NCBI RefSeq assembly: GCF_030268225.1 | Contig: NZ_BSQG01000014.1 | Span: 48,733-112,732 of the forward strand | Reading direction: 5' to 3' | Origin: Nocardiopsis ansamitocini | GTDB lineage: Bacteria; Actinomycetota; Actinomycetes; Streptosporangiales; Streptosporangiaceae | Length of the DNA stretch: 64,000 nt | Part shown: positions 21,061 to 30,217 of the stretch, piece after piece | Numbering within the stretch: position 1 is the stretch's first letter | How the letters are laid out: every line of letters begins with the position of its first letter | Position numbers and translations under genes: made by a program | Notes under the pieces: generated by a model | Database searches by the model: none | Told to the model about the DNA's origin: nothing | The model's input: only the letters and a program-made list of their open reading frames with translations

Positions 21061-22278
21061 ATGGTGGGCCGCATGGTCCAGGAATTCAGCAAGGTCGGAG
21101 TGGTGGGGCTCGGAGCGATGGGCTCCGGCATCGTCGAGGTTTTTGCCCGGGCGGGCTTCAACGTCACTGGTGTCGAGGTCGATGACGCCGCGCTGGAGCG
21201 AGGGCGCACGCACCTGGAACGCTCCCTCGCCAAGGCAGTGGCAAAGGGCAAGCTCAGTGACACCGAGCGGCAGACCGTTCTCGACCGGGTCACCCTCACC
21301 ACCTCGCGGGACGACCTTGCCGACGCCGACTTCGCCATCGAGGCGGTTCCGGAGCGGCTCGACGTCAAACGGGACGTCTTCGCCGACCTCGACCGGGTCC
21401 TGCCGCCCGGTGCCATCCTGGCCACCAATACCTCATCGCTCTCGGTCACCGAGATCGCCGCACTCACCAACCGGCCCGGAAAAGTCATCGGGCTGCACTT
21501 CTTCAATCCCGCCCCGGTCATGCGGCTCGTCGAGATCGTCGGCACGGTCGTCACCGAACCCGGCGTACTGGCCGTGGCCACCGAAGTCGCCAAACGATTG
21601 GGCAAGACACCGGTCGCGGTCACCGACCGCGCCGGATTCGTCGCCAACGCGCTGCTGGTCCCCTATCTCAACGACGCCGTCGGACTCTACGAGCGCAAAC
21701 TCGCCTCCCGCGAGGAGATCGACGGTGCCATCACCAAGGCCGTCGGCCTGCCGATGGGTCCGCTCGCACTGATCGACCTCGTCGGCCTCGACGTATGTCT
21801 GGCCGTCATGGACGTACTGTGGGCGGAGTTCCGTACTCCGCGTTACGCGGCCGCGCCGCTACTGCGCCGCATGGTCGCCGCCGGACTGCTCGGACGAAAG
21901 AGCGGCCGCGGCTTCTACGACCACTCGCGCCCGGAACAGCACCCCGAAGCGTTGCCCGGCGGTCCGTTGGCCGATCGGGTCCGCGACGGTGCCACCGGAC
22001 TCGACATCGCCGGGCTGCTGCTCGCCCCGCACATCGACGACGCGCTGCGCATGGTGGGCGACGGTTACGCCAGCGCGGACGAGGTGGACACCGCGATGCG
22101 GATGGGCTGTGGCTACCCCCAGGGGCCCGTCGAACTCCTGGACGGACGCGGTGTCGAATGGGTCACCGGCGTTCTCGCCGAGTCCGCGCACATGGGGCTT
22201 CATTCCTCCTTCGCCCCGGCGCCGCTGTTGCTCCACCTTGTGCAGAAGGGGCGCGACACCCTGCGCGACCACAACTGA
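21061..22278 (+). CDS. 3-hydroxyacyl-CoA dehydrogenase with duplicated C-terminal domain
   Basis: 405 residues. Rossmann NAD-binding start VGVVGLGAMGSGIVEVFARAG, then catalytic-region motifs ATNTSSLSVTEIA and GLHFFNPAPVMRLVEIV, then the first C-terminal helical domain (RAGFVANALLVPYLNDAV) and a second, shorter copy (HIDDALRMVGDGYASADEVD, GCGYPQGPVELLD). Oxidises 3-hydroxybutyryl-CoA or related acyl-CoA. ATG 21061 and ATG 21073 are both possible starts; neither has a strong ribosome site. Confidence 0.88.
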   Translation: MVGRMVQEFSKVGVVGLGAMGSGIVEVFARAGFNVTGVEVDDAALERGRTHLERSLAKAVAKGKLSDTERQTVLDRVTLTTSRDDLADADFAIEAVPERLDVKRDVFADLDRVLPPGAILATNTSSLSVTEIAALTNRPGKVIGLHFFNPAPVMRLVEIVGTVVTEPGVLAVATEVAKRLGKTPVAVTDRAGFVANALLVPYLNDAVGLYERKLASREEIDGAITKAVGLPMGPLALIDLVGLDVCLAVMDVLWAEFRTPRYAAAPLLRRMVAAGLLGRKSGRGFYDHSRPEQHPEALPGGPLADRVRDGATGLDIAGLLLAPHIDDALRMVGDGYASADEVDTAMRMGCGYPQGPVELLDGRGVEWVTGVLAESAHMGLHSSFAPAPLLLHLVQKGRDTLRDHN

Positions 22279-22374
22279 TCCCCTGGCGCAACGGGATCGC
22301 TGTCGGCTTCCACCAATCCGGCGGTTGCACCTGGGGCCGCAGGTTCGGGCGTCGGGGCAGGGGCGACTCTCTCT

Positions 22375-22380
22375 TAGGCT
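22375..22380 (+). promoter_or_regulatory. -10 element for a leaderless start
   Basis: TAGGCT at -12 to -7 relative to the GTG at 22387, with only a run of G between, so translation probably starts at the 5' end of the mRNA. Confidence 0.5.
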
Positions 22381-22386
22381 TGGGGG

Positions 22387-22704
22387 GTGAGTCCGCGCCG
22401 CAACGCCCCCCGCCGCCGAAAAGGGGGTTCACCCAAGCCCGACGACGGGACCTCCTTCATGGAACGCATCACCGGGGGAGAACGCCGCGAGAGCGGCCCC
22501 GACGGTGAGTGGGTCACCCGGCGGATCAGTGGTTCGTCCGCGGCCAAGGCGTATCGCTGTCCGGGCTGTTACCAGGAGATCCCCCCGGGAGTCCCGCACG
22601 TGGTGGCGTGGTCCTCTGCAGGCGACGGTGACGACCGACGCCATTGGCACAGTTCCTGCTGGGACAAACGCGCACATCGTTCGGTCCGCCATCCGCGGTA
22701 CTGA
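22387..22704 (+). CDS. Small zinc-ribbon-like protein, unknown function
   Basis: 105 residues. Basic N-terminus, then a likely metal site: CPGC (Cys pair in AYRCPGCYQEIPPGV), a His in PHVVAW, and HWHSSCW near the C-terminus. Conserved proteins of this type occur in actinobacteria upstream of the same hydrolase, but no function is known to me. Leaderless GTG start inferred. It is followed after 34 bases by the alpha/beta hydrolase, so the two probably form an operon. Confidence 0.65.
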   Translation: MSPRRNAPRRRKGGSPKPDDGTSFMERITGGERRESGPDGEWVTRRISGSSAAKAYRCPGCYQEIPPGVPHVVAWSSAGDGDDRRHWHSSCWDKRAHRSVRHPRY

Positions 22705-22738
22705 CCGCCCCACCCGACCCCGAACCATCCGAGGAACC

Positions 22739-23473
22739 ATGGACATCCGCGCCAGTACGGTGCTGCCCGCCCGGCGCCGGCCCGTCACACTGCACACCGC
22801 CGACGGTCTGGCCCTGGTCGGTGAACTCGCGCTTCCCGCCGAGGCCGATCCGGTCGCCACGCTGGTCTGCCTGCACCCCCTGCCCACGGCGCAGGGCATG
22901 ATGGACAGCCACGTGCTGCGCAAGGCCGCTTTCCGGCTGCCGGCGCTGGCCGGCGTCGCGGTCCTGCGCTTCAACACCCGGGGGACGACGTCCCGGCACG
23001 GAACCAGCGAGGGTGTCTTCGGCGAGGGCGAGTCCGAACGCTACGACGTCGCCGCGGCCATCGAGTTCACCGAGTTCGAGGGCTTGCCCGCCCCTTGGCT
23101 CGTCGGCTGGTCCTTCGGCACGGAACTAGCGCTCAAATGGGGGTGCGACCCGGAGGTCGTGGGCGCGATCCTGCTGTCGCCACCTCTGCACCGGGCTGTC
23201 GACGCCGACCTGGACGTCTGGGCGGACTCGGGGAAACCTTTGGTGGCCCTGGTTCCCGAGTTCGACGACTACCTTCGCCCGGCCGAGGCCGAGAAGCGTT
23301 TCGCCCGGGTCCCTCAGGCCGAGGTCATCGGGGTCGACGGTGCCAAGCACCTGTGGGTGGGAGAGCCCTACGTGCGCACCGTGCTCAACGAGGTGACCAG
23401 ACGGGTTGCGCCCACCGCCCACCCGTTGCCCACCGAGTGGGACGGGCCCTACGAGAAGGACACGTTGCAGTAG
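22739..23473 (+). CDS. Alpha/beta hydrolase
   Basis: 244 residues. Nucleophile elbow GWSFGTE (Ser), a candidate catalytic Asp in VPEFDDY and the His in GAKHLW. The start has the KFYR-like family pattern LHTADGLALVGELALP and LHPLPTAQGMMDSHVL. GAGG lies directly before the ATG at 22739. The substrate cannot be read from the sequence. Confidence 0.82.
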   Translation: MDIRASTVLPARRRPVTLHTADGLALVGELALPAEADPVATLVCLHPLPTAQGMMDSHVLRKAAFRLPALAGVAVLRFNTRGTTSRHGTSEGVFGEGESERYDVAAAIEFTEFEGLPAPWLVGWSFGTELALKWGCDPEVVGAILLSPPLHRAVDADLDVWADSGKPLVALVPEFDDYLRPAEAEKRFARVPQAEVIGVDGAKHLWVGEPYVRTVLNEVTRRVAPTAHPLPTEWDGPYEKDTLQ

Positions 23474-23778
23474 TCGTCGTTCCAAACGCTGTGGTGACGG
23501 ACCCGAGCGTGCCGTCGCGGAGTACACCGGCCGGTCCAGGACGAGTTCCGGAGTCGGAAATGCTCGCGCAGCGGGCAAAAAATCAAGACTGATTGGGGGG
23601 AAGCGTTCCGTTCTGCCCCGGATGCGCCTAACCTTCAGGAGTATCCATATCGTGGCTCACCGCGTTCGCGGTGTCGCACAGGGTACAGGGCGGGTTCGCT
23701 TGCTGCGGAGCAAACCTTCCCCGCCCGCGTCCTGACCACGCCCTCCCTTCCCCAAAGGGCGAGGCGGGACTACACGAC
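23474..23778. other. Intergenic region after the hydrolase
   Basis: 305 bases without a supported gene. It contains a small hairpin (CACCGCG-TT-CGCGGTG, 23658-23673) that may end the hydrolase transcript. Confidence 0.4.
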
Positions 23779-23814
23779 AAAGGAGCCCGATCCGTCCACG
23801 GACCGGGCTCCTTT
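23779..23814. terminator. Convergent terminator hairpin
   Basis: AAAGGAGCCCG at 23779-23789 pairs with CGGGCTCCTTT at 23804-23814, extended inside by TCCGT/ACGGA across one mismatch and followed on the plus strand by CTTTG. It lies 31 bases past the stop of the leftward coiled-coil gene and can stop both strands. Confidence 0.8.
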
Positions 23815-23845
23815 CTTTGTACGGCTGTCGAGCCGGCGGCGTCTA

Positions 23846-25168
23846 CTACTCCTGCCACCAGTCCTCGTCGTCGGAGCCCTTGCCGGACTTGGCGGCTACG
23901 GGCTGCTTCTGGGCGCCGGCCGGCGGACGAGACGCCGACTTGGCCTCGATCGCGTGCGGCTCCTCTGCGGCAGGAGCAACCTGCGGCGCAGCCGGGGCCG
24001 GGGGCACAGCGGCGGAGAAGTCCCCGCCACCGCCGCCGCCCAGCAGCTGACGCAACTGCTGGAGGTGGGACTGAATGCTGTCGCGCTGGCGCGTGAGCTC
24101 GTCCACCTCCTGCTGGGCCTTGGTCATGATCCGGTCGGCCTCGGCCTTGGCATCGCTGACCAGGTGCTGGGCCTTGGACTTGGACTCGGCGAGGTACTGG
24201 TCGCCGTTCTTCTTGGCGTTGGCCACGACCTGCTTGGCGTGCTGTTCTGCATCGCGGCGGGTCTGGTCGGCCTGCGAGCTGGCCTTGGTGGCGCGCTGCT
24301 CGGCGCTTGCGGCGCGCTCCTCGGCCTCCGACACCAGCTTCTGCGTGGCGGCCTGTGCCGCGACCAGGCGCTCGGCGTCCTGGCGCTCGGCCTCCTCGCG
24401 GCGGCTGGCGAGCTGGATCTCGAACTCGGCCTCGTCCTGGGCGCGCTTGGCCTCGCTCTCCTCCGTGGCGCGCTGGGCCTGTGCCCGCATCTCGTCGGCC
24501 TGGCGCTTGGCGGCCTGGATGGTCTCGTCGCGCTCGCGCTTCGCCGAGGCGCGTGCCTGGGCGCACTCACGCTCGGTGGTGGTGCGCAGTTTGGCGATCT
24601 CGCCCTCGAAGGTCGCCCGCTTCTCGGCGATCTCGTGGTCGACGGTGGACCGCTTCTTCTGCACCTCGCGCTCGGTGGTCGAGGTGAGGTCGTCGGCCTC
24701 GCGACGCGCGGAGGTCCGGACCTCTTCGGCGTCGTTCTCGGCCGAGCTGCGCATCTCGTCGGACTCGCGCTGCGCGCTGGCGCGCAGGTCCGTGGCCTCG
24801 TTCTCCGCGGCGGCGCGCATCTCTGCGGCCTCCACCTTGGCGCGGGCCACGACGTCGTTGGCGTCGGCGTGCGCGCCCTGGACGAGTTCCTGAGCCTGCT
24901 CTTCCGCTAGACGCAGGAGCTGCTCGATGCGCGCGCCCAGACCTGAATAGGTGGGGCGTTCCTGCTCCTGGAGCTGGCGCTTGAGGTCGGAGAGCTCCTT
25001 GCGGCGCTTGTCGGCCTCCTCCCGCGCCTGTCGGCCGTCGCTCTTGAGCTGAGCGACGTAGGTGTCGACCTGGTTCCGATCAAAGCCGCGCAGGACGACG
25101 TCGAACTCGGGGGGCTGGTTGTTGTCTTCGAAGAAGTTGCTGAGCTGGGCGTCAATATCGGACGACAT
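23846..25168 (-). CDS. Scy/FilP-like polar-growth coiled-coil protein
   Basis: 440 residues. Residues 22-41 (FDVVLRGFDRNQVDTYVAQL) are a DivIVA-like N-terminal motif. Residues ~99-241 are thirteen back-to-back 11-residue repeats of the form A-x-x-E-A-x-x-x-R-x-S, i.e. a hendecad coiled coil, and the coil continues to about 375. The tail is Ala/Pro-rich, ends in DDEDWWQE and lacks a membrane anchor. In Streptomyces the filament-forming proteins FilP and Scy, partners of DivIVA at the growing tip, have the same architecture and sit next to methylmalonyl-CoA epimerase and thiolase genes, exactly as here. This organism appears to have one gene at the locus rather than two. AGGA lies 9 bases before the ATG. 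Confidence 0.82.
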   Translation of the reverse strand: MSSDIDAQLSNFFEDNNQPPEFDVVLRGFDRNQVDTYVAQLKSDGRQAREEADKRRKELSDLKRQLQEQERPTYSGLGARIEQLLRLAEEQAQELVQGAHADANDVVARAKVEAAEMRAAAENEATDLRASAQRESDEMRSSAENDAEEVRTSARREADDLTSTTEREVQKKRSTVDHEIAEKRATFEGEIAKLRTTTERECAQARASAKRERDETIQAAKRQADEMRAQAQRATEESEAKRAQDEAEFEIQLASRREEAERQDAERLVAAQAATQKLVSEAEERAASAEQRATKASSQADQTRRDAEQHAKQVVANAKKNGDQYLAESKSKAQHLVSDAKAEADRIMTKAQQEVDELTRQRDSIQSHLQQLRQLLGGGGGGDFSAAVPPAPAAPQVAPAAEEPHAIEAKSASRPPAGAQKQPVAAKSGKGSDDEDWWQE

Positions 25169-25733
25169 GTGGCGGAATCCTGAACAGGTGACGAGACGGC
25201 TACATTACGGATGTTTTCGTTTCGAGTTGGGGTACTGGCGTCACAGCGTCCGGCTGAGGCCACGATGATCACGCCTCAATCCGGCGGTTGCTCCCTGGGA
25301 GCGTACTCCGCGACGAGAAATCGCGTGGTCGAGTTCACTTCATTGATACGGGCTGCCGTATACGAAGGCGATGACCTGATTCGCGGCCAACTCGATCCGA
25401 AAGCGTGAATCGGCGGGGGCTAGGGGACGCACCAAGAGACCTTGGCGGCTAGCAGACTTTATCAAGCTACCGTGCAGTCGGTAGAGGGTTTGGGTACAGA
25501 ACTCAGGTTTTCATCCCCTCTGCGCCTGCCAGACGTGGGGGGACGTGAAAGATGACGGTTCCATTACATATTTGGCAATTATGGCTGTCCGGAACCGAGG
25601 AGGCCGGTTGGGGAGAGCCCTTCGGCTGCTGACGCGTGGAGCCGTGCGGTGCGACGGAAGCCGTCGTAGCGGGCCTGCCCCGTCCGTGCGCGGGCGGTGG
25701 AAGCCGGCACCGCCCACCGGAGGTGAACGGTGC
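25169..25733. other. Intergenic region upstream of the Scy/FilP-like gene
   Basis: 565 bases, less GC-rich than the surroundings, between two leftward genes. It must hold the coiled-coil gene promoter and the epimerase 3' end. A 6-base inverted repeat (CTACCG/CGGTAG, 25467-25484) is visible. A 65-codon open frame (25211-25408) has no family motif and I do not call it a gene. Confidence 0.4.
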
Positions 25734-26162
25734 TCAGCGCCGATCGGACGCCTGGACGATCTCGGTCAGGACACCGCCGCAGTCCTTCGGGTGCAGGAAA
25801 GCGATCCGGGATCCCATCGACCCGGCGCGCGGCTGGGCGTCGAGCACCCGCACGCCGTGCCCGCCGATCGCCCCCGCCGTGCCTGCCACGTCCGAGGTCC
25901 CGAAGGCGATGTGATGCACCCCTTCGCCGTTTCGGGCGAGGAACTTGGCTACTGGCGAGTCGTCACGGGTCGGTTCCAGCAGTTGCAGGTAACTCGCTTC
26001 GCCGTCGTCGGTGCCGTTGACCCGGAGCATCACCTCGCGCACCCCCTGCTCCTCGTTGACCTCTTCGTGGGCCACCTCGAACCCGAAGGTGTCCCGGTAG
26101 AAAGCCGTCGTGGCCGCCAGATCGTGACAGGCGATACCGACGTGGTCGATGCGGGTGAGCAT
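25734..26162 (-). CDS. mce: Methylmalonyl-CoA epimerase
   Basis: 142 residues of the vicinal-oxygen-chelate fold: [12 protein letters not shown] with the metal-binding His7, [24 protein letters not shown] and the C-terminal GGVLTEIVQ. Converts (2S)- to (2R)-methylmalonyl-CoA in propionyl-CoA metabolism, upstream of the cobalamin-dependent mutase. ATG 26162 has GGGAGG 9 bases upstream; a TTG at 26171 would overlap that spacing. It is divergent from the thiolase gene. Confidence 0.92.
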   Translation of the reverse strand: MLTRIDHVGIACHDLAATTAFYRDTFGFEVAHEEVNEEQGVREVMLRVNGTDDGEASYLQLLEPTRDDSPVAKFLARNGEGVHHIAFGTSDVAGTAGAIGGHGVRVLDAQPRAGSMGSRIAFLHPKDCGGVLTEIVQASDRR

Positions 26163-26248
26163 GGGGTCCAACCTCCCGGGAAAGTAGTGGAACCGCGTCT
26201 ATGTATGGTGTCAGACCAGGTGGAGACCAACACATGGAGGGCTGTGCA

Positions 26249-27436
26249 ATGCCTGGATCCGTCATCGTCAGCGGCGCGCGCACACCGATCGGGAAGCTGC
26301 TCGGATCGCTCTCGGGCCTCGCGGCAGTGGACCTCGGGGCCACCGCGATCAGGGCTGCGCTGGAGCGCGCCGGGGTCGCGGGGGACCAGGTGGACTACGT
26401 CGTGTTCGGCCAGGTCCTCCAGGCCGGGCAGGGGCAGATTCCCTCCCGCCAGGCGGCGGTCAAGGCAGGGGTCCCCATGAGCGTGCCCTCCCTGACCATC
26501 AACAAGGTCTGCCTGTCTGGCCTGGACGCCATCGCGCTTGCCGACCAGCTCATCGCCGCGGGCGAGTTCGACGTGGTGGTCGCCGGCGGAATGGAGTCGA
26601 TGACCAACGCTCCACACCTGTTGCCCAAGGCGCGTCAGGGCTACAAGTACGGTTCCATCGAGGTGCTGGACGCCACCGCGCACGACGGACTCACCGACGC
26701 CTTCGACGACGAGCCCATGGGCCTGTCCACCGAGCGCCACAACGCCCGTCTGGGGATCGGCCGTCCCGAGCAGGACGCCTTCGCCGCGCGTTCCCACCAG
26801 CGCGCCGCCGCCGCGATCGCGGCCGGACTGTTCAAGGACGAGATCGTCCCGGTGGAGATTCCCCAGCGCAAGGGTGCCCCGGTGGTCGTCGACACCGACG
26901 AGGGGGTGCGTGCGGACACCACCCGGGAGTCCCTCGCCCGGTTGCGTCCGGCCTTCGACGCCGAGGGCACCATCACCGCGGGTTCGTCATCCCAGATCTC
27001 CGACGGCGCCTGCGCGGTCGTGGTGATGAGTCGGTCCAGGGCCGAGGAACTGGGATGCGAGATCCTCGCTGAGATCGGCGCGCACGGCAACGTCGCGGGG
27101 CCCGACAACTCGCTGCAGTCCCAACCCGCCAATGCGATCAGGCACGCGCTGGCAAAGGCGGGCCGAGTGGTGACCGATCTCGACCTGGTCGAGATCAACG
27201 AGGCGTTCGCCAGTGTCGCCGTGCAGTCGGTGCGCGACCTCGACATCTCCGAGGACATCGTCAACGTCAACGGCGGGGCGATCGCCCTGGGGCACCCCAT
27301 CGGCGCGTCGGGGGCGCGGATAGCGCTGCACCTGGTGCACGAATTGCGCCGCAGGGGTGGCGGCCTGGGAGCGGCAGCGTTGTGCGGGGGAGGCGGTCAG
27401 GGCGACGCCCTGCTGTTCTCCGTGCCCGCGCCCTGA
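26249..27436 (+). CDS. Acetyl-CoA C-acetyltransferase (thiolase)
   Basis: 395 residues. Nucleophile Cys88 in [24 protein letters not shown], the His of [19 protein letters not shown] and the second catalytic Cys in [11 protein letters not shown] are all present. Joins two acetyl-CoA to acetoacetyl-CoA or works in the reverse direction. The start at 26249 has GGAGG eight bases upstream. Divergent from mce, as in Streptomyces and as at Rv1323. Confidence 0.93.
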   Translation: MPGSVIVSGARTPIGKLLGSLSGLAAVDLGATAIRAALERAGVAGDQVDYVVFGQVLQAGQGQIPSRQAAVKAGVPMSVPSLTINKVCLSGLDAIALADQLIAAGEFDVVVAGGMESMTNAPHLLPKARQGYKYGSIEVLDATAHDGLTDAFDDEPMGLSTERHNARLGIGRPEQDAFAARSHQRAAAAIAAGLFKDEIVPVEIPQRKGAPVVVDTDEGVRADTTRESLARLRPAFDAEGTITAGSSSQISDGACAVVVMSRSRAEELGCEILAEIGAHGNVAGPDNSLQSQPANAIRHALAKAGRVVTDLDLVEINEAFASVAVQSVRDLDISEDIVNVNGGAIALGHPIGASGARIALHLVHELRRRGGGLGAAALCGGGGQGDALLFSVPAP

Positions 27437-27471
27437 CGCCGGTCGGACGGTTGTGCTCCCGCAGCGAAAAG

Positions 27472-27507
27472 AGGGCGGCGGACCCGCCGCACCGGGTCCG
27501 CCGCCCT
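27472..27507 (+). terminator. Terminator after the thiolase
   Basis: A 15-base-pair perfect stem (27472-27486 with 27493-27507) around a 6-base loop, 35 bases beyond the thiolase stop. Confidence 0.8.
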
Positions 27508-27595
27508 GGGAAACCGGGGGCGGATGCCGCACCCGGGAAAAGGTCCGTGTGCCGCTTCCCGGATGCGGGGGCATCGGGGCGACACTTTCTATTAA

Positions 27596-27625
27596 GAAAC
27601 TTAACTAATTACTCCGGGAGGGTCA
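27596..27625. repeat. Direct repeat, copy 1 (downstream of chitinase)
   Basis: GAAACTTAACTAAT followed after ten bases by GGGTCAA. The same bipartite sequence recurs in the same orientation at 29994-30025, so the two copies flank the chitinase gene. AT-rich against a high-GC background. TTAAG-AAA-CTTAA at the left edge is a short palindrome. Confidence 0.6.
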
Positions 27626-27735
27626 ACAGAGTGTCGCGGCAAATCTGCTCCGGGTAATCGCGGGCCCTTCCCCCTCCGGTGACCGCTGTCCGCGGCCCTC
27701 GTTGCCTGCCGGGCACACGAAAATCGCGGGAACGA

Positions 27736-27763
27736 CGAAGGCCCCGCTTTCGCGGGGCCTTCG
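27736..27763 (-). terminator. Terminator after the chitinase
   Basis: A 12-base-pair perfect stem (CGAAGGCCCCGC with GCGGGGCCTTCG) around TTTC, 41 bases past the chitinase stop on the reverse strand. Confidence 0.8.
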
Positions 27764-27804
27764 CCCTGGTCCTCCCGGGAGCACCATCGACGGCTGTTAC
27801 ATCG

Positions 27805-29763
27805 CTAGCTGCCCAGGGCCGTGTCGATGGCGGTGATCAGGGTTCCGTTGGAGTCGTCGCCGTCCAGGGACCAGATCATGACCCCGCCCAGTCCCTCGGC
27901 CCGGGCCCAGTCGACCTTCTCCGTCATGGAGACGGCGTCGTCGAACTGCCACCAGGTGGTGCCGTTGTACAGCCACGCTGTTCCCGCATCGCGGTGCAGC
28001 GTGTAGCCGGAGAGGTTCTTCAGGTTCTTGAAGTCCTCGATCCCCGCCTCATAAGGACCGGGGGCCGGCCCGCTGGCGGTTTGGAAGAGTCCGTCGCCGT
28101 TGGGGCCGGGGGCCACACCGGTCCAGCCACGACCGTAGAAGGGCACGCCCAACACGATGTCGGCCGGGTCGGCGCCGCGCGAGGTCCAGGCGTCCAGCGC
28201 GATCTCGCTGCTGTAGATGTTCTCGTCCGGGTTGTCGGCAACCGCGGTGATGTTGGACTGGTGGTTGGTGCTGTTCTGCCATGCCCCGACGTAGTCGTAC
28301 CCCTGGAGCGTGATGAAGTCGAAGTCCTCCATGATCTGGGGGACCTCGTAGCCGACCCCGACCTTCTCGGGGTCGGCCGGCATGAACGAGCTCAGCTCGT
28401 ATTCGCGCCCGTTCTCGGCGCCCAGTGCGTCCAGCTTCTCGCGGAAGAGCTTCACCACGGCGGTGAAGTTCTGCTTGTCCTCGGGGCGGAAGACGTTCTC
28501 CTCGTAGCCGGCGGAGGCCGGCCACTCCCAGTCCAGGTCGATGCCGTCGAACACTCCCGCACCGGAGCCCGGGCCACCGGCGCCGTCGAAGACCGGCAGA
28601 TTGCCGCGCAGGTACAGGTCGATGCAGGAGTCCACCAGGCGCTCGCGCGACTGGGGGGTCAGAACGGCGTCGGAGAAGTTCTTGGACCAGCTCCAGCCGC
28701 CGATGGAGATGTTCACCCTCAGGTCGGGGTGCTTCTCCTTGAGCTGGCGCAGTTGGTTGAAGTTGCCTCGCAGGTCCTGGTCCCAGGAGTCGGCCTGGCC
28801 GTTGACGCTCTGGGCCGCGGTGAAGGAGCGCCCGTAGTCCGCCCAGGCGTCGCCCTGTCCGGCCTGGTTGACGATGAAGCACTCGCCGTTGGGGCTGATG
28901 TTGGCGAACGCGTAGTTGATGTGGGTCAGCTTCTCGGCGGTGCCGCTGTCGTCCATGTTGTTGACGAGGTAGCCGCGGTCGTAGATACCCCACTGGGTGA
29001 AGTAGCCCACGCGCCGGTCGCCCGCGGACGGGTCGGGCGGGTTGGTGGTACCCGCCAGCGTGCGCACCGAGATCTCCGAGCTGGCCTCGGACTTGTTGCC
29101 GGCCGCATCGTAGGCGCGTACCCGGAACGCGTAGGAGGTGTCGGGCGTGAGGCCGCCCACGGTCGCACTGGTCGTGGTGCCCACGACGTTGCGCACCACG
29201 TTGCCCTCGGCGTTGATGATCTCGTATCCGGTCACCCCGACGTTGTCGGTCGCCGCCGTCCAGCTCAGCGTGGCTCCGGAGGAGGTCACGTTGGACGAGG
29301 TGAGGCCCCCGGGCTTGCTGGGCGCCTCGGAGTCGGGGGTGCCGGGAGTCCCGTCGCAGGGGTCGCCGTTGACGGTGCAGCCGGTCGGCTGGGTCGCGCC
29401 GCTGCTCCCGCCGACTCCGTTGAAGCCGATGCTGTAGCTGCCGCCCGCCGGCACGCTGGCACCCCAAGCGGGAGGGGTCAGTGTGTAGGTGGCGCCCGAC
29501 CGGGCCATCTGCGCGTTCCAGAGGCTGCTGATGCTCACTCCGGAGGGGAGTGTGATCGCGATGTTCCAGTCGCTGAGCGCGGTGGCGCCGGAGTTGTTGA
29601 TGGTGAACTGGCCGCTGTAACCGGACCCCCAGTGGGAGCCCTCGCTGTAGACGACGGTGACGCCGGTCGCCGCAAGGGCGGGGGGCGCGACCACTGCGGT
29701 GGAGGCGAGAAGAAGACCGGTGGCGCAGGCAGCCAGCCAGCCCCGTCTGTTGGTGGTTCTCAC
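27805..29763 (-). CDS. Secreted chitinase: CBM2, fibronectin III, GH18
   Basis: 652 residues. A signal peptide (1-31, PPALA), a cellulose/chitin-binding CBM2 domain (~33-130), a fibronectin type III domain (~147-236) and a GH18 catalytic domain (~248-652). The catalytic signature DGIDLDWEW is at 406-414, with Glu413 as the acid. SIGGWSWS at 353-360 is the second GH18 block. Hydrolyses chitin outside the cell. GTG start 29763 has GGGAGA nine bases upstream. A direct repeat flanks the gene on both sides, and a MarR gene diverges upstream. Confidence 0.95.
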   Translation of the reverse strand: MRTTNRRGWLAACATGLLLASTAVVAPPALAATGVTVVYSEGSHWGSGYSGQFTINNSGATALSDWNIAITLPSGVSISSLWNAQMARSGATYTLTPPAWGASVPAGGSYSIGFNGVGGSSGATQPTGCTVNGDPCDGTPGTPDSEAPSKPGGLTSSNVTSSGATLSWTAATDNVGVTGYEIINAEGNVVRNVVGTTTSATVGGLTPDTSYAFRVRAYDAAGNKSEASSEISVRTLAGTTNPPDPSAGDRRVGYFTQWGIYDRGYLVNNMDDSGTAEKLTHINYAFANISPNGECFIVNQAGQGDAWADYGRSFTAAQSVNGQADSWDQDLRGNFNQLRQLKEKHPDLRVNISIGGWSWSKNFSDAVLTPQSRERLVDSCIDLYLRGNLPVFDGAGGPGSGAGVFDGIDLDWEWPASAGYEENVFRPEDKQNFTAVVKLFREKLDALGAENGREYELSSFMPADPEKVGVGYEVPQIMEDFDFITLQGYDYVGAWQNSTNHQSNITAVADNPDENIYSSEIALDAWTSRGADPADIVLGVPFYGRGWTGVAPGPNGDGLFQTASGPAPGPYEAGIEDFKNLKNLSGYTLHRDAGTAWLYNGTTWWQFDDAVSMTEKVDWARAEGLGGVMIWSLDGDDSNGTLITAIDTALGS

Positions 29764-29993
29764 GGTTGTGCGTCTCCCACTTCATGAGCAGGTGCGGGGG
29801 ATTGGCAGGAATTTCGCGGGCGGTGCCCGCGGGCGGCCTGCCGGATCGGACGGTGCGCGTGATGGACCGGAGGGTCGATCTAAAGCGGAGTGCGAGTGTC
29901 GTGGTCGGTCGGAGCCGCGAACCGCGTACGTCCCCGACCCCGGCGGTGGCCAGGAGAAAACTGCGCCCCGAGCCATCGGCGACCAATTTTTAG

Positions 29994-30025
29994 GAAACTT
30001 AACTAATAATTTCAGAAGGGGTCAA
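29994..30025. repeat. Direct repeat, copy 2 (upstream of chitinase)
   Basis: GAAACTTAACTAAT then GGGTCAA after eleven bases. On the chitinase strand it reads TTGACC first, then TTAGTTAAG, so it may overlap the chitinase promoter about 235 bases before its start. The 454-base gap 29764-30217 holds no supported gene. Confidence 0.6.
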
Positions 30026-30205
30026 TATTCCAGCGCGGGCCATTCGTTCCTGGCCGGGCCCGGCCGTCGGTGCGGCTGTTGCTGGTACGGGTATGCGAGC
30101 TGGGATTTCCCGGCGATGTGTGACCGACATCAACCGCGTGGCCGGATCCGGCCACCGTCAGGGCTTGACGTGATGATGCTTCCGCGGCGGCCTGCTGGAT
30201 ATCGA

Positions 30206-30211
30206 TAGAGT
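30206..30211 (+). promoter_or_regulatory. -10 element for a leaderless start
   Basis: TAGAGT at -12 to -7 relative to the GTG at 30218. No -35 hexamer at the usual distance. Confidence 0.45.
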
Positions 30212-30217
30212 GGACGG

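Noticed and set aside
23620..23640. CCTAACCTT near 23626 as an iron box
   Set aside because: Only one half-site is present and no gene starts nearby.
25211..25408. A 65-codon frame upstream of the Scy/FilP-like gene
   Set aside because: Its composition is less skewed than a shadow's, but it has no homology I recognise and no ribosome site, and it lies in a promoter region.
27679..29787. A 702-codon open frame on the plus strand across the chitinase
   Set aside because: It is the antisense shadow of a chitinase with signal peptide, CBM2, FnIII and GH18 motifs in full.
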